NCBI RefSeq assembly: GCF_023856365.1
Contig: NC_064536.1
Span: 39,377,276 to 39,441,275 of the forward strand
Direction of reading: 5' to 3'
Source of the DNA: Brienomyrus brachyistius
Taxonomy: Eukaryota > Chordata > Actinopteri > Osteoglossiformes > Mormyridae
DNA length: 64,000 nt
The stretch's first letter is position 1. The number at the start of each line of letters is the position of its first letter. The translations under genes and the position numbers were made by a program. This document shows positions 1-11,780 of the stretch, piece after piece. Under the pieces are notes generated by a model, which ran no database searches, was not told the origin of the DNA, and was given only the letters and a program-made list of their open reading frames with translations.

Positions 1-92
1 GACCCATTGTCTTTGTAACTGAGTAATCACAACTAAGTGCAATTTACTATAATGAAACTGTACACAGAAACTGTAAAGGCAAAGGTAATTTA

Positions 93-332
93 TTATGATG
101 AAATGCTTCCAAAATGCCCAGTGTGCTTCAGCGTTTCTCCTTTTCTCCAGTCGTCGACAGGTCCTGTGTTTATTAGGTGATCTGTGATGTAGGAGATCCT
201 GAGAATGGCTGCTGCTCCAAGGATGATTGGCAGGTGGCTTTTCCCAGGAACAGCGGGCTGGAGATGTAAAGGTGGGATGGAGAAAATAAAGTGTAGGGGA
301 ATACAGAGTACAAACAACCATAAGAAACACAC
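93..332 (-). CDS. Candidate terminal exon of a membrane protein, unit A (unrecognised)
   Basis: An open minus-strand frame of about 79 residues begins with a hydrophobic stretch, has a second hydrophobic patch near residues 35-48, and ends in a polar tail (GHFGSISS). The stop is followed directly by AATAAA, as expected of a last exon. The same frame is kept in unit B at 28565 with one visible substitution (Ala to Val). A possible splice acceptor (ccatag) lies just upstream in A but reads ccatgg in B. I recognise no family. It could equally be a chance open frame kept only because the duplication is young. Confidence 0.25.
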   Translation of the reverse strand: MCFLWLFVLCIPLHFIFSIPPLHLQPAVPGKSHLPIILGAAAILRISYITDHLINTGPVDDWRKGETLKHTGHFGSISS

Positions 333-339
333 GGCCTAT

Positions 340-1256
340 GGCCATATGTCCACAAGACAACCACCGCCCAACCCGAGAGGGAGCCTACGAGGGACTAAGG
401 GGGGCCCAACCCCTGTAAAAGGAGGTCCGCAGAGGGGGGACAGACAGCGAGCCCCCCAGTCCCTCCCGCAAGCCCTCCACCGAGGGAAGCGGGTCCAGGG
501 CCAAAGGGCCCCATCAACCGGGAACACTCCCCTGGCGGACGGTCCCCCCAGCCCGCTCCCCGGCAGGACGGATCACCGCCCACTGTAGCGACCCGGCACG
601 TCCCCCCCCTCCCCGACACTGCAGGATGATCTAAGGGAGACCCATGCAAACAAAGTGCACCATCCCCCCCGCCCCCACCACCCAGGAGCGGACCTGCGTC
701 AACTGGGGAGCGGCAGACCCCCCGCCCAGCCCAGACCGAACCCTACAATTCGCCTAGAAGGGCTCAGAGCATCCCTAGATACCCCGGACCGCCTGCCAGG
801 GCCCCACCACGGCGCAGCAGAGCCAAGGACCACCCAGCCCGCAGCCCACAAGAGGAGACGGCCCACACCGGCCCGGGCCATCTTCTACCTGCCGGGCCAC
901 CCCACACGCGCAGGGCCAGAGACAGAGAGTTAGGGGGGACCCCTCAGCCCCCACTGATTCCCCGTCCCATGTTAATGTGAAGTGTGCATGTACATGTGTG
1001 AGAGAGTTGTGTGTTTATGTCTACAATGCATTAAAATTAGTGGGTGCAGTTCGAGTATGAGGGTCCCACCACTGGCAGATGGCAGAGTCCCCCATCCCCC
1101 TCCCTGCACCCCAAGGCCCTAATGTAGCATGGACTGTGTATATAACTAAAGTGCAAAAAGCAGGTGAACAGTCGAGGCACGGGCACCCCACCGCTGGCAG
1201 ACGGCAGAACCCCACCTGCCTATACCCACCTCCTCAGCCCTAGTGTCATGTGGTGT
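340..1256. repeat. C-rich low-complexity block, unit A
   Basis: Long runs of C and CCNCC with few T characterise the plus strand to about 960, followed by two related segments around 1021-1110 and 1130-1215 (each with a 'caccnctggcaga.ggcag' core). Several reading frames are open only because stops are rare in such sequence. It resembles no gene I recognise. Unit B has the same block at 28812-29700 but lacks about 31 C-rich bases present at 659-690. Confidence 0.6.
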
Positions 1257-1583
1257 CTAATTTAGCACTAGAACTGCCAAATCTACGCGTATTTTCGCAA
1301 ATTCCCTGGGCCTAACACCTACTAGCATCCCTGCTGAGAGTTTCTTGGGCCATTGTCCTCCTGCTTTTGTTGTGCAAACACACCCATTACATGTGAGGCC
1401 TGGCACATTTGCATTTTTTTACTCAGAGCAGCTAAAATCCAAGGCAGGCTAAACCTCTGTGTGTGACATGGAAACCTTCACAAAAGTCTGCCATATCTAT
1501 ACCAAATATCCCACACACTGACTGACCTGCAAATATGAAAGACACACATTTACAAAATATATGGAAGCACAAGTCTGTTTTAT

Positions 1584-2659
1584 TTATAAAAAAAAATTGA
1601 GTGTTTCAAACTTTGCAGTGTTTGCAGACCCAGTGACCATCATCCCTGCATTTGGCGCAAGTGAATTTGTAACACTTTGCACTGGTAAACCTGCTGCGGT
1701 TTCTGTTGCAGTTCTCCTGTACCTGACACTGAGTTGTCCATACAAGTCCTGGCACAGCAGCAGCCTTCCTCTGTCCCCATAGCCTTTTGTGGCATAAATT
1801 GGCAATAGAGTTCCTTGGCTAGATGACTCAAAAATAATCTTCTTTTGCCTTCCCACCCTGTACATGCCTTGTACAGAACGTAGGAATTTGCCACCACCAG
1901 GTCCAGCATGTTGTAAAATACAGCTACTGGCCACCTGCATGTTGCTGCTCTTACGAAATACATGCGCGCCATTTGGTCCAACACATTTACACCACACTAT
2001 AACAGCGGAGAGAGAGAGAGTCATGAGTGTATTTGCTTTTTTTCTACCTTCTTTCTATATAGGCCTGTATAGTACATATCAGAAAACATTGTAGCACTGA
2101 TGTAAAATTATACACACATTCACATACCTTCATGTGGTTATAGTCTGTTATCGTGTTGGGTTTCCTCTTTCTGCCTTCACAGATCGCCACATCTTGGTCC
2201 AAAGAACTCAGAACACACACAATCTTGTTTTTTTAGGTGCATAAATTGTCAAGGAGACACTGCCACTTCTAAGCACTGACGCGGAGAATTCCTCTTGCTG
2301 TGCAGTGTCCTTTGAAATTGGAGGAAGTTCATACCAAACTTTATTCCCTGTGCTCAGTAGTGTTGTTTTGCGCTGAAGCAGTCTGTGTGACAGTGCCAGT
2401 GAGGTGAAGAAATTGTCCGTTGTGACATTTCTCCCGTCATCCAGAAATGGCTCCATCAGACTCATGACCATGTTCTCTGCCAGCCTCTCCATTTTCTGGT
2501 GACTGGGGTCCTTTCCCAAGTTAGGGGACATGTTGCAGACGTATTTGGTCTCCAAATCCGTGGCCATCCAGAACTTGATCCCAAATTTGTCCGGCTTGGA
2601 TGCGATATACTGCATGGACAATGAACCTTGGTCGAGAACAGCTGTACATCTATGTTCAT
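1584..2659 (-). pseudogene. piggyBac transposase fragment, left arm
   Basis: Minus-strand frames at 2208-2621 and 1640-1984 (the second partly in a shifted frame) encode parts of the DDE_Tnp_1_7 (piggyBac) transposase. The first reads QYIASKPDKFGIKFW followed by the catalytic-core motif VTTDNFFTS, whose Asp is a conserved family carboxylate. The second has the C-terminal MARMYFVRAAT...WPVAVFYNMLDL block. The frame shifts between them, the N-terminal half is missing and the Cys-rich tail is only partly kept. It is a non-functional remnant. Confidence 0.85.
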
Positions 2660-2719
2660 GTTTTCTCCTGGAGTGAAACTTTCAGCACAGTTCTTGGTGA
2701 AGGCTGGCAGAGAACGTGG

Positions 2720-3094
2720 TCATGAGTCTGATGGAGCCATTTCTGGATGACGGGAGAAATGTCACAACGGACAATTTCTTCACCTCACTGTCACTGTCAC
2801 ACAGACTGCTTCACTTTACTGGGCATGGTGAATAACGTTTGCCGTGAACTTCCTCCATTGGCAAAGGACACTGCACAGGGAGAGGAATTCTCCACGTCAG
2901 TGTTTAGAATGGCGCGCATGTATTCAGTACGAGCAGCAACAAGCAAGTGGCCAGTAGCTGTGTTTTACAACATGCTGGACTTGGTGGCGGTGAATGCCTA
3001 CGTTCTGTACAAAGCATCTACAGGGTGGAAAGGAAAAAGAAGATTGTTTCCGATTCTTCTAGCCAAGGAACTCCATTGCCAAATACAGGGATGA
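2720..3094 (+). pseudogene. piggyBac transposase fragment, right arm (inverted)
   Basis: The plus-strand frame carries the same region as the left arm: degraded VTTDNFFTS-type sequence, then RELPPLAKDTAQ, then MARMYSVRAAT...WPVAVFYNMLDL. Part of the segment between these motifs has been deleted. It lies in inverted orientation to the fragment at 1584-2659, so the two arms could form a hairpin. Confidence 0.8.
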
Positions 3095-4192
3095 TGGTCA
3101 CTGGGTTTTCAAACGCTGCAAACACAGACTTTGAAAGATAGACAGACTGTGTGGGACAGTAACCACTGAGACAAAAGGCAGAAAGATGACGAAGAGATGA
3201 ACCTGGAACTGAGGCACGGATACATCAATTTTTACATGAACAGCCAAACATGCAAAGCTGGAGAGATCACACAAAAACAAAATTCACTTTTGGTGTTATA
3301 ATTCAGTGATGGCCAATGAAAATGAAATGACATTTTATTCTGTATGTGTATGAGCATGTCAAAAACCATGGACCATGACTTCACTCAGCTTATGACATTT
3401 ATATACAAACATGCATTGGAGACTGAAGTGTTAGCATGTTTTCATTTTATTCATTTCATTCTATTAGCAACTTTTCATTCTATTTTCACTCAATTTGTTT
3501 TATAAATAACACAGACTTGTGTTTCCATATATTTTGTGAATGTGCGTCTTTCATATTTGCAGGTCAGTCAGTGTGTGGGATATTTGGTATAGATATGGCA
3601 GACTTTTGTGAAGGTTTCCATGTCACACACAGAGGTTTAGTCTGCCTTGGATTTGAGCTACTCTGAGTAAAAAATGCAAATGTGCCAGGCCTCACAGGTA
3701 ATGGGTGTGTTTGCACAACAAAAGCAGGAGGAGGATGGGGCTGAAGACCTGCGAAAATCACAGCAGGGGTGACAAACACCTTGGGACTCTCAGCAGAGAA
3801 TAAAAACTCGGCAAATCTAGTGCTAATGTGCAAGTAAAACCTCCCCACTGCCCCTCAAAGCCCTAGTGTTGTATGAAATGTGGTGTCCGGCCCAGGGGAG
3901 CAATAAGGGCGTGCAGGAGTGGGCCCCCCCCGGCACCGGGGCCAGATCCCCGACTGGCCCCGATTAGTCCTCATCCCCGACCCCACACAACCGGCAGGGG
4001 CGGCCAACCGAGGGGGTTCAGGGGCGCCACATTAACAATTGTTAATAAACATTCCACTATACATCTCAAAATTTAGCACACTTAATTCATTATCTTTGAT
4101 ACTGTTTCAAACATTTAATGTTCCCCAAACAGCAGCAGAAGAACCACAGCTTCATCTTCCTTGTATTTTGGCTCTTCTCTGTGTCAAGAGCT

Positions 4193-4537
4193 CTACAAGC
4201 TCAACTTTAATATTAATTTTCCACCACTTCTACATCTTCTATCTATACCAGACCCACATCTATCTCTACACCGCCAGTTTCCTCTCTGAAGAGTCTCAGA
4301 AACAATGCCAGCATTGCCTATCACTCTCACACCCTCCCCTCCCTTACACCAGTCCGTCACACCTCCCAGTCCCCCCATAACCTCCCCAGCCTGGACAGTG
4401 GGGGGTGTCGCTGGTGAGCACTCCTCCAAACCTTTCCTCTCTCCCCAGTCGATCACCTCGTCCCACAGGTCCCAGGCTCCCCAGTGCTGGTCGTTGGTCC
4501 AGGAAACAGCTTTCGGAATTTTCATTCTGGTTAACAT
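4193..4537 (-). CDS. Open frame of unknown nature, unit A
   Basis: A 114-codon minus-strand frame opens MLTRMKIPKAVSW and includes an acidic, Trp-rich stretch (AWDLWDEVIDWGERK). Its conceptual product is identical to that of unit B at 30072-30416. I do not recognise a domain. No clear splice sites or polyadenylation signal define it. Identity between units reflects recent duplication as much as constraint, so coding status is uncertain. Confidence 0.2.
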   Translation of the reverse strand: MLTRMKIPKAVSWTNDQHWGAWDLWDEVIDWGERKGLEECSPATPPTVQAGEVMGGLGGVTDWCKGGEGVRVIGNAGIVSETLQRGNWRCRDRCGSGIDRRCRSGGKLILKLSL

Positions 4538-4547
4538 AATTAACTAG

Positions 4548-5930
4548 CCGTCTGTGATACTCTCAAAGCCAAACTAGACACTGTATTTTCAACGTACTCC
4601 AGACATTTGCTAAATGCTATTCACCAAGAATGCCTATGGAAAGGGATGGAGCCTTCATTGGCTGCTCGTGGCATCGAGGCTACTCCGATAGAAGCGGCCA
4701 AATTGCTAAAATTGTTTCACAACCTATACAGTAACGCTGGCGAAATCAGGACGCTGCTTCGGTACGTTATAACATCGCCATGGTAATGAACCCAGCAAAC
4801 GGTTAATCTTACTTCAACAACATGGGACATTTAAAAAGTAAACGTATAGGGGCTCTTTTCAGAATAACATCTTCAGATGAAACGCATTACGACAGACCGG
4901 ATGAGTAAAACCAATCATATCAACCATAAGGCTTGTTGTTTTTAAGTTTAACACAATTATTTTCTCTTACAATTTAAATATAAACAATCACATTACGAAA
5001 AATGGCCACAGCATCTACAGTTTAAGCTACTAATTTTAAATATATTTCAATTATATTTTGCGGCAATATTTGCATGAACTATATCACGACATACAATGAA
5101 ATATATAATTAACTATGCTAACAAAACATAATCTGAAGAAATAGCAAGAAACATACGAAGAGATGCTTCTCACCGCTGCGCCATCGCTCTGTCAGAAAGT
5201 TTATGTTCAAACTGCACTGATTTTGTTTCTATGGAAACCAGCGACATTTTTCATTGGTCGAAAGGATGAAGATGTGTACTGACGCCATTTTCAACGAATG
5301 AAAACGAGAATTAATTGTCAGGGCGGGACGAATTTGAAGGTGAACCAATCAATAGTAGTATGTTTAGCTCGTGCTTGTTTTGGCTGAGCGTGATTGGATT
5401 TGTTGATCTAACCGCCTTCAAGCCCGTAAACCATGTATCTACTTGTCAATGGGAAACCACGCAGTTCTGTCTATAAATACTGACTGTAATTTTTTTTATG
5501 ACATTATGTCTTTGCTATGCAGTATTACGGTAATGCGTAATACCGCGATGTTTGGGGTGCCCCGCTGTTTTTTTTCCATAGCTAGTGAACGCAATTAGCA
5601 TTTTAGCCACGTTGGTAGGTCCGCTTTTGAGAAAGAACACTATAGTTCTTGTTATTCACATTCTGTGTCCTGGTGTTTTTAATTTCTCATAATGTGAACA
5701 AAGATATGTCATATACAAGTTTTTTGAGAGACTAAATTTTGGTTTGATTTATAATTTATTTAATGGTAAATAAAGTTCTTATATAGCCATTTTAGAATTA
5801 GTGCAGTCTTTCGTTTAGAATTAGCGCAATATTCTTAAAAACTGCATGTTCAAACCAAACGCCATGCCATAATAACTGCTTTACAGATATTTCATTCAGG
5901 AATCTATGGAGGGTATACTGTAGGTAGGCC
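4548..5930. other. Gene-free AT-rich stretch
   Basis: Apart from the promoter-like cluster at 5336-5480, I see only AT-rich single-copy-looking DNA with short open frames and no splice-bounded exon. Unit B 30427-31800 is nearly the same. Confidence 0.5.
5336..5480 (+). promoter_or_regulatory. Promoter-like CCAAT/TATA cluster, unit A
   Basis: AACCAATC near 5343, an inverted CCAAT (GATTGG) near 5392 and TATAAATA at 5472-5479 are spaced like a core promoter reading rightward. No convincing gene follows, so this may be chance or part of an old repeat. The arrangement is preserved in unit B. Confidence 0.2.
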
Positions 5931-6540
5931 TGTTTGTGTGTGTGTGTGCGCGCGTTTGGGTGGGTGGTTATGTACATAGTGCTATAAAAACATGTTATTT
6001 TGACTTTGTAGGGACATGTTTAAGGTCCCGAAAGTAAGATACTGAATTTTATTAAATTCTGTGAATGCAGTCAAATGAATAATTCAAAAAGTCTTGCATT
6101 TTGTTTGGTTGCTTACTGTTACTGCTTGGTAACTACTGCAATGTTTAAGGTTGCCATAGTTAGGATTGGGGTTACGCCCATACAAATGAATGGAGAATCC
6201 CCACAAAGATTCAAATACCTAATCTGTGTGTGTGTGTGTGTGTGTGGAGTAGGTGTATATTACATTGTGGGGACCAAATGTCCCCCACAATGTGACAAAA
6301 ACCCCGTTATTTTGATGTTTTGGGGGGCATTTTCAGGTACTCACAAAGATCTGTAAATACAGTCAAAAAACTAAAAATGCCAAAAGTCTTGTATTTGGTT
6401 TGGTTACATATGGTTAAGGTTAGGGGTTGGTAGGGGTTAAAGTTGTCATGTTGGGATTACAGTTTTCCCCACAGAAATGAATGGAGAGTCCCCACGAAGA
6501 TATGATTACACAGCTGTATGTGTGTGTGTGTTGTGTGTGG
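5930..6540. repeat. Two degenerate repeat copies with TG microsatellites, unit A
   Basis: Two related segments, about 5975-6245 and about 6300-6530, each contain 'gttattttga', 'ggtttggtt', 'aatgaatggaga.tccccac' and end in a (TG)n run. They look like two divergent copies of one non-coding repeat. The TG tract near 6222-6245 is longer than in unit B. Confidence 0.55.
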
Positions 6541-6840
6541 TATCAGATCAGTCCCTGAGAGTTCAGTAGTCAGGCGCCATGTTTCTGAGTCTGGTTGTGG
6601 AGGCCTGAATGCTTTTCCAGATGCCAGAGTGAAAAGATTATGTGAGGGGTGGGTGCGGTCATCCACAATGTTGGTGGCTTTGCGGATGGAGCGTGTGATG
6701 TGAATGTCCATGATGGAGGGGAGAGAGACTCTAATAATCTTCTCAGCTATCCTCACTATCCGCTGGTCTTATGATCTGAGGCGAGGCAGTTCCCAATTCA
6801 GACCGTGATGCAGCTGCTCAGGATGCTCTTGTCTAAGGAA
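6455..6840 (-). mobile_element. Rex1/L2-type LINE fragment, unit A
   Basis: The minus-strand frame reads VSLPSIMDIHITRSIRKATNIVDD followed by HPSHNLFTLASGKAFR, typical of the C-terminal end of a Rex1/L2-class reverse-transcriptase polyprotein. It is short and truncated at the 5' side. Compared with unit B, about 150 bp of LINE sequence near 6830 has been deleted. Confidence 0.7.
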
Positions 6841-7171
6841 TCAAAAATGTGGTTCCATGGGGTTCCAGACAGTGACCTTTTTTGGAGACAGTGAGACTAA
6901 ATTTTATACCTAGGTGCACCAGTTATGACATTGGTCAGGTAGGCTGTGGTCTGTTAGTTGGTGACAAGTGGCTGGTGATCCATGCAACCCAAGCAGAAGT
7001 GAGCAGAACTTGTATCAGCCAAATAGACAGGAGAAAGCGGATTTTTCATTGGACTTCAGGACTCCTGAGTAACAGATAAAGACAGAGAAACAGCAAAGTT
7101 ATGGAGAATCAGGAAGTAAGTGCCAGTCTGCGCAGATCTGAGGTCAGTGAGACACACATAAGGCTCCTCTG

Positions 7172-7203
7172 ATGCTCCTCTTCATCCGCTGATGGGCCTC
7201 CAG
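7172..7203 (+). pseudogene. Inverted, broken leader-exon copy, unit A
   Basis: Plus-strand ATGCTCCTCTTCATCC continues to a GGGCCTCCAG|GTGAG donor, matching the minus-strand receptor leader exon at 8423-8462 but missing 8 bases, which creates a stop. It lies in the opposite orientation to every receptor exon in the window and is non-functional. Confidence 0.6.
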
Positions 7204-8422
7204 GTGAGAATCACAAATCAAACATAATAACAACTGACACAAAGGCCTGAGGTCAGACCCTCTGTATGCAGCACACAGTGTGTCTGCAGTCTCACCCTCA
7301 CATCGTGTATGATGACATTTCTGCTTTTTAGATTAAGTGACTGTCTGAGAATAACTTCTGCATCATGCTAATTATTTAGCTGTTTCGTGCTCATGGGCAA
7401 AAGAAAAATGAGGATTAAGTTAAATATATCAGAAATAAATTTCTAATGGGGCTCAAGGCCACAGTAAAGTGGACCATCACATCAAGTAAGTACAAAACAG
7501 CCTTTACTAATACGCTAAGGGTTAAAACAACATATAAGATGTGCATAATCTGACAGTATATCAGCGTGAGAGCAAGGCTGGCCCTGGAAGTGGTGTGCAT
7601 GCAATGGCAGAGCAAAGTTAGAGACACCCGCTAAAAACTTTCATTTCATCTCACTTGCTCCTTTCTTCTTTTTCCTTCTTTTTTTCCCGCCTAATCTGTC
7701 CATCCTCTTCGGCCAGCTCACCCACTGCAATACTTTACGGGTTAAAAATGAAATAAATAAATTTTTTTAATTTAAAAAATGAAATCGATCAACATGAGAG
7801 GCCTATACAGAGTTTATAGAACCCCTCATGGTAAAGCAAACATGTTTGTCACAGCAGTGCATTCAGACCATGATTCTGCTAAAGCTGCCGGACAGGACAA
7901 AGGGAAAAAAAAAGAAGAAGGTGGGGGTCAGTGCAGCAGTGGGTAGTTCAGGTCCAGAATGTAAAAATCCAGACCAAGATTTAGTTTCAACCAAACAGCT
8001 GAGTACTCTGTATCAGTGTCATTCTTAAAGTCGTGTTTCAACTTCTGGCAAAGTTCTCCCAGGAGCCTATCTCTGTTGTATGTACAGTCGGCATGTAATT
8101 CATTCCTGCCCAGATCCCTGACAAACAGTTGGAGGCAGAATTACTTGTTATCAGAGTATGTGAATTTTTACACACACCAGCAGCTGTGACAGAATAAGAT
8201 ATTTCCTTTATACTGCTGCCACATAGTGGACACAAAGAAGACTGCAGTCAATTCTAAAATCAGTCGGTCAACATGCTACCACCACAGACTATAATCGGGA
8301 AGTGATCAAACTTCATGGAACAATATGAATATAAACAAACAGATGTAGTAAGTATATTGTGCAAAATGTATCTTCATCTTAACTACGCTGAATGGTGGAG
8401 TCCCAGAGTAAGTGATCCTCAC
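7204..8422. other. Non-coding intergenic stretch
   Basis: It contains a copy of the leader-associated segment (about 7225-7350, plus orientation), an A-rich tract near 7905, and short repeats around 7920-8040. No splice-bounded exon or long conserved frame was found. The matching part of unit B (33230-34525) has an extra small internal duplication near 34050-34110. Confidence 0.5.
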
Positions 8423-8462
8423 CTGGAGGCCCATCAGTGAAGAAGAGGATGAAGAGGAGCAT
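8423..8462 (-). CDS. Receptor leader (signal peptide) exon, unit A
   Basis: ATG at 8462 reads M-L-L-F-I-L-F-F-T-D-G-P-P and then a phase-1 GTGAGG donor. This short hydrophobic leader is the form expected for exon 1 of fish CD300/CMRF35-like receptors, whose Ig exons also begin in phase 1. The Ig exons it would join lie to the left, beyond base 1. The equivalent exon in unit B has lost its start codon; a third copy is at 50860-50899. Confidence 0.6.
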
Positions 8463-8916
8463 CAGAGGAGCCTTATGTGTGTATCGCTGACCTCAGATCT
8501 GTGGAGACTGACACTGACTTCCTGACTCTCCTTAACCTCACTGCCTCCCTTTTTGTGGGTTTTAAATGTTTTAAAAATCATCCATCTATCTTTGATTTTC
8601 ATAAACTGTTTGTGCACTGATGCATTTCCTGTCTATTTCTTGTCTGTTAAAAGGAAAACAGTTTGATGCTGCTGTTGTCCTGCTCTTACCAGGAATAAAT
8701 ATTTTGATTTCATCTAGAATCTTATCATTTTAGAAACATGATTTCATAGCAAAATTATTGATAGCTAGTCTTCACAGTGAATCATTCATGCTCACAGAGT
8801 TTAAACTACAAACAAATTAATCAAATAAGTCTAGTTCTTTTCTAAACTGTTACTTCCTCATATTGCAAATGAGCAAAGAGCAGTGAAATCAGACTTATTC
8901 TGAAAAGCAGAAAAGT

Positions 8917-9018
8917 CGTCATACAGGATGTGAGTGTGAGACTCTGCAGAAACACTGTGTGCTACATACAGAGGGTCTGACCTCAGGCCTTTGTTTCAGT
9001 CTTTATTATGTTTTATAC
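8917..9018 (-). promoter_or_regulatory. Leader-associated conserved segment
   Basis: About 100 bp ('gtcatacaggatgtgag' through 'ctgacctcaggcctttg') lies about 450 bp upstream of the leader exon at 8462. It recurs in the same orientation at 34967-35045, 22963-23040 and 49264-49341, and inverted near 7225-7350. Position suggests receptor promoter sequence copied with each gene. Alternatively it is just part of a repeat. Confidence 0.35.
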
Positions 9019-10480
9019 AGTTTTAAAATGTCACTGCAGTAGGTCCTTTTCATATGTGTGGATCAGCACAAATCAAGAGGTCCGTTAGGAAGGTGTCTGT
9101 ATGACAGGGGTGGGGGTATCCTGGGGGGGGGGGGATGGGTGGGGGCAAAGTCAGGTAATTCACTTCATCTGGGTCTTATCAGCAGTCCTGTGTTTCTCTC
9201 AGCACCACAATGATGTTTCACACATAATGGGGTCCGTGGGCCTCCTCAGTTATATTCAGGCTTTCAAAGTTCTTCAATCATAAAAAGTCACATGGATCTG
9301 ACACTCTGACACTGTTATATTAATTTGTTTAAATTCATTGAAAATACTATATATTACAGCTAGTATTTGGATCCGTCTGCTCTTTATCCGTTCCTCACTG
9401 GCATACCTGGGTCTCTGTGCAGTGCTTTCCGGAAGCATCAGAACCATTCATAAGGGAATCTATGTGTGGCTGCCCTCTAGTGGATACACAAAATTCGGCT
9501 ACTTAAGTAGCTTGACTATATTTCCCTCCTAGTTTAGTTTAGTTCCTAATTTAATTTAACAGATGAAACTGAAGGCAGAGCTGGAAATTAGTTTAGTCAT
9601 GACTTCAGAAGTTACGCTGACAAGGGATTCTGTACAATCAGAGATGAAGCTGCTGGATGGGCTGGTCATCGCCTGCTTTTTCTGACTGATGTAGGTCTGG
9701 ATGTAAAGTTACAAACTGCTTAATGTGTATCAATCTGTTTTATAATGTTCACACAAAAAAGTGCTTTTAATGTGTCTGCACCTTGTATCTCCCACAATGT
9801 GCTTCTGCATTTGATATCTTCTTGACTTGGGGATAAAGAGATTTAACTGGATGGATTTTACTTTTGTGAAGCACTACAGTCCAAAGCTGAACTGATTGTT
9901 CAAAGCTTTTTGGTTTTTAAGCAAAACTACTTCATTTAATTTATCTGAAACCCACTTTGCGCCTTTCTAGACTCAACAAAGCATCATTGCCAACAAAATA
10001 AGTGAGTTACAGTTAAATCAGTTAAAGAAGTTTCATTTGGAATTTACTGATCCAGGTTTTCAGCACCACGGACAGCAACTAGACTTACTGTCATTTAATG
10101 GGAGTGAAAGCAGAAACCAATAGATCACACAGGGATATTTTCATTTGATGGTGTCTTTCTTTTTACTTTTGATATGCCGTCTTCCTCCTTAGCTGATATG
10201 TGAGGCTGCTGTCAGCTGAGACAAGCTGGTGTGATTTTACGCAGAGTGATAAGTGGGCGGTCCTGTTTTCGTGTGTTACATTTTCATTTGATGTTGGCCA
10301 ATATGTATGTGGTACTGTTTCCTCCTTAACTGATATGCACAGGCTGTTGTTAGCAGAGACAAGCTGGTGTATTTGTACCGCAGATTGAAAAGTGGGCGTT
10401 CCTGATTACATCACTCTTTTAAAGAGTCCCTGATTGGTGGGCTCTGACGAGGAGGGGTGACCTAAAAACTCCAAACCATT
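9019..10480. other. Non-coding stretch with G-run and short tandem similarity
   Basis: A run of 12 G near 9124-9135 marks this region. Two similar segments ('cctcctta.ctgatatg...gctg.tgt.agc.gagacaa.ctggtgt') occur at about 10185-10260 and 10317-10400. No exon found. Unit B 35046-36195 and 39968-40300 match, split there by the LTR element. Confidence 0.45.
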
Positions 10481-10607
10481 TATCCATCCATCCATCCATC
10501 CATTTTCCAAACCGCTTATCCTACTGGGTCGTGGGGGGTCCGGAGCCTATCCCGGAAGCAATGGGCACGGGAACAACCCTGGATGGGGGGCCAGCCCATC
10601 GCAGCCA
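10480..10607 (-). mobile_element. SINE 3' end, (ATGG)n-tailed family, unit A
   Basis: It opens with (CCAT)n, then 'ttttccaaaccgcttatcct', then 'ggtccggagcctatcccgg'. This is the tail region of the complete SINE at 47191-47553. About 125 bp remain; the tRNA-like head is missing. Confidence 0.75.
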
Positions 10608-10950
10608 AACCATTTAAGTTTGTGAAATTCATTTTTAATAATTACCAATTTCAGAAAAATATGAAATGTTTTGTAAAGTATCAATTTATTAATCATGTAT
10701 TTAAACAAATTATGACCAGTATAAAAGACACATACAAAACTGTACAAAAGTCTTGGGCTGTCGAAGAAAATGATGTTCAAATGATCTTCATCTTGGTCTA
10801 GAATTATAATATTTTGTCCGTCAAAGTGTGGCAGCCCAGTCATTTCAAAATCTCTTCTAAAGTTAGTAAAACATTTGCACCAACCATCCAATAGACCTAT
10901 ATCTTTTTATAACACAACTCCTATGGCTAATCAATGCATCATTAACATTT

Positions 10951-11237
10951 TGTCACGGGAAACAGCAGCGATCGCAGGCAGAGCGCCGATCGTGCGGGCA
11001 GGCGGGTAAGAAGCAGGCAGACAGCCGAGAATCAGGGCAAACGAGGGGTTTAATCTCAGGGACGAGGGCACGAACATCAACTGACATCAATGACGGACAA
11101 AGGACTCGGGTAAGACACGGACTGAAATACACACGACTGAGCAAATTAACTAGATACAGCTGGGTACAATCGGGAGAAAACACGTGGGTAATCAGGGGGC
11201 GTGGCACACAGGAGGAGCGGGCGAGCCGGGCATGACA
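10951..11237 (-). mobile_element. Solo LTR, 287 bp, unit A only
   Basis: It begins TGTCACGG and ends CATGACA, with 5-bp direct repeats CATTT at 10946-10950 and 11238-11242. Unit B has a single CATTT at this place (near 40776) and no LTR. Internal blocks 'gggggcgtggcacaca' and 'catcaatgacgg' are shared with the LTRs at 36196 and 39691, so it belongs to a related family. By analogy with that element it reads on the minus strand. Confidence 0.88.
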
Positions 11238-11242
11238 CATTT

Positions 11243-11780
11243 GTTTAATTAAATTAATTAATTAAGTGAGCTGGTGGCAGAATTTAACAAATACATGGAA
11301 TGGCTGGGGTGCCCCTGAGGAGAGGTTTAGGATCCAAAGCGTGGTTCATCTAGCGATCCAACAAGGCATCAGTAACTTTATGGAGAAAAGAAGAAATTCT
11401 TGTTAGTTTTTATTGTGTCACTTTTAATTTGCATATATTTTTATGATAATTGTGTTTTTGTTCTGAGCAAATATACACAACCCAATTAAATAGCATTAAA
11501 CGTTTTCTTTGATGGCCCAAGACTTTTGTATAGTACCATATTTTTTCAGAATCAAGAGACAATTTAATAAAAACCAGTCTTACCTTCACAAGATAACGAT
11601 TATTAAACATTAACCAGCAGGTGGCAGCAAAGCACTTGTGAATAAGTGGCCAATACGTGGTTGTACAGGTTGCCAGCAGATAATCATCCCCTCTGTTTAA
11701 CTGACTCTCATGCTATGACTGTACAGACTGAGCAGGGCCGAGTGAGAGAGGCCTCACTGCAGTTAGCATAACTGTTTATT
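11243..11780. other. Non-coding 3' flank of terminal exon, unit A
   Basis: AT-rich sequence with a polyadenylation-like AATAAA near 11566 (plus) and short open frames only. No gene recognised. Confidence 0.4.

Larger units (their letters stand above)
1261..3822. mobile_element. Foldback piggyBac-type element inserted in unit A
   Basis: The insert is absent from unit B, where the uninterrupted target CTAA lies at 29702-29705; CTAA flanks the insert at 1257-1260 and 3823-3826. The ends are inverted: AGCACTAGA at 1264-1272 and its complement at 3816-3824. Inside, two piggyBac transposase fragments point in opposite directions (minus at 1584-2659, plus at about 2720-3094). The outer flanks also form a long inverted repeat, with about 1355-1530 matching the complement of about 3560-3745. 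The element is therefore a dimer of two truncated piggyBac copies in inverted orientation. Piggybac elements normally use TTAA; CTAA here may be a variant target or a later base change. Confidence 0.85.

Noticed and set aside
205..933. Several open frames of 60-130 codons in the C-rich block and its copy at 28677-29202.
   Set aside because: Open on both strands and in several frames, low complexity, with frame changes between units A and B. No domain or splice signals.
1561..1782. Plus-strand frame at the left end of the piggyBac insert.
   Set aside because: It is antisense to the transposase C-terminal fragment.
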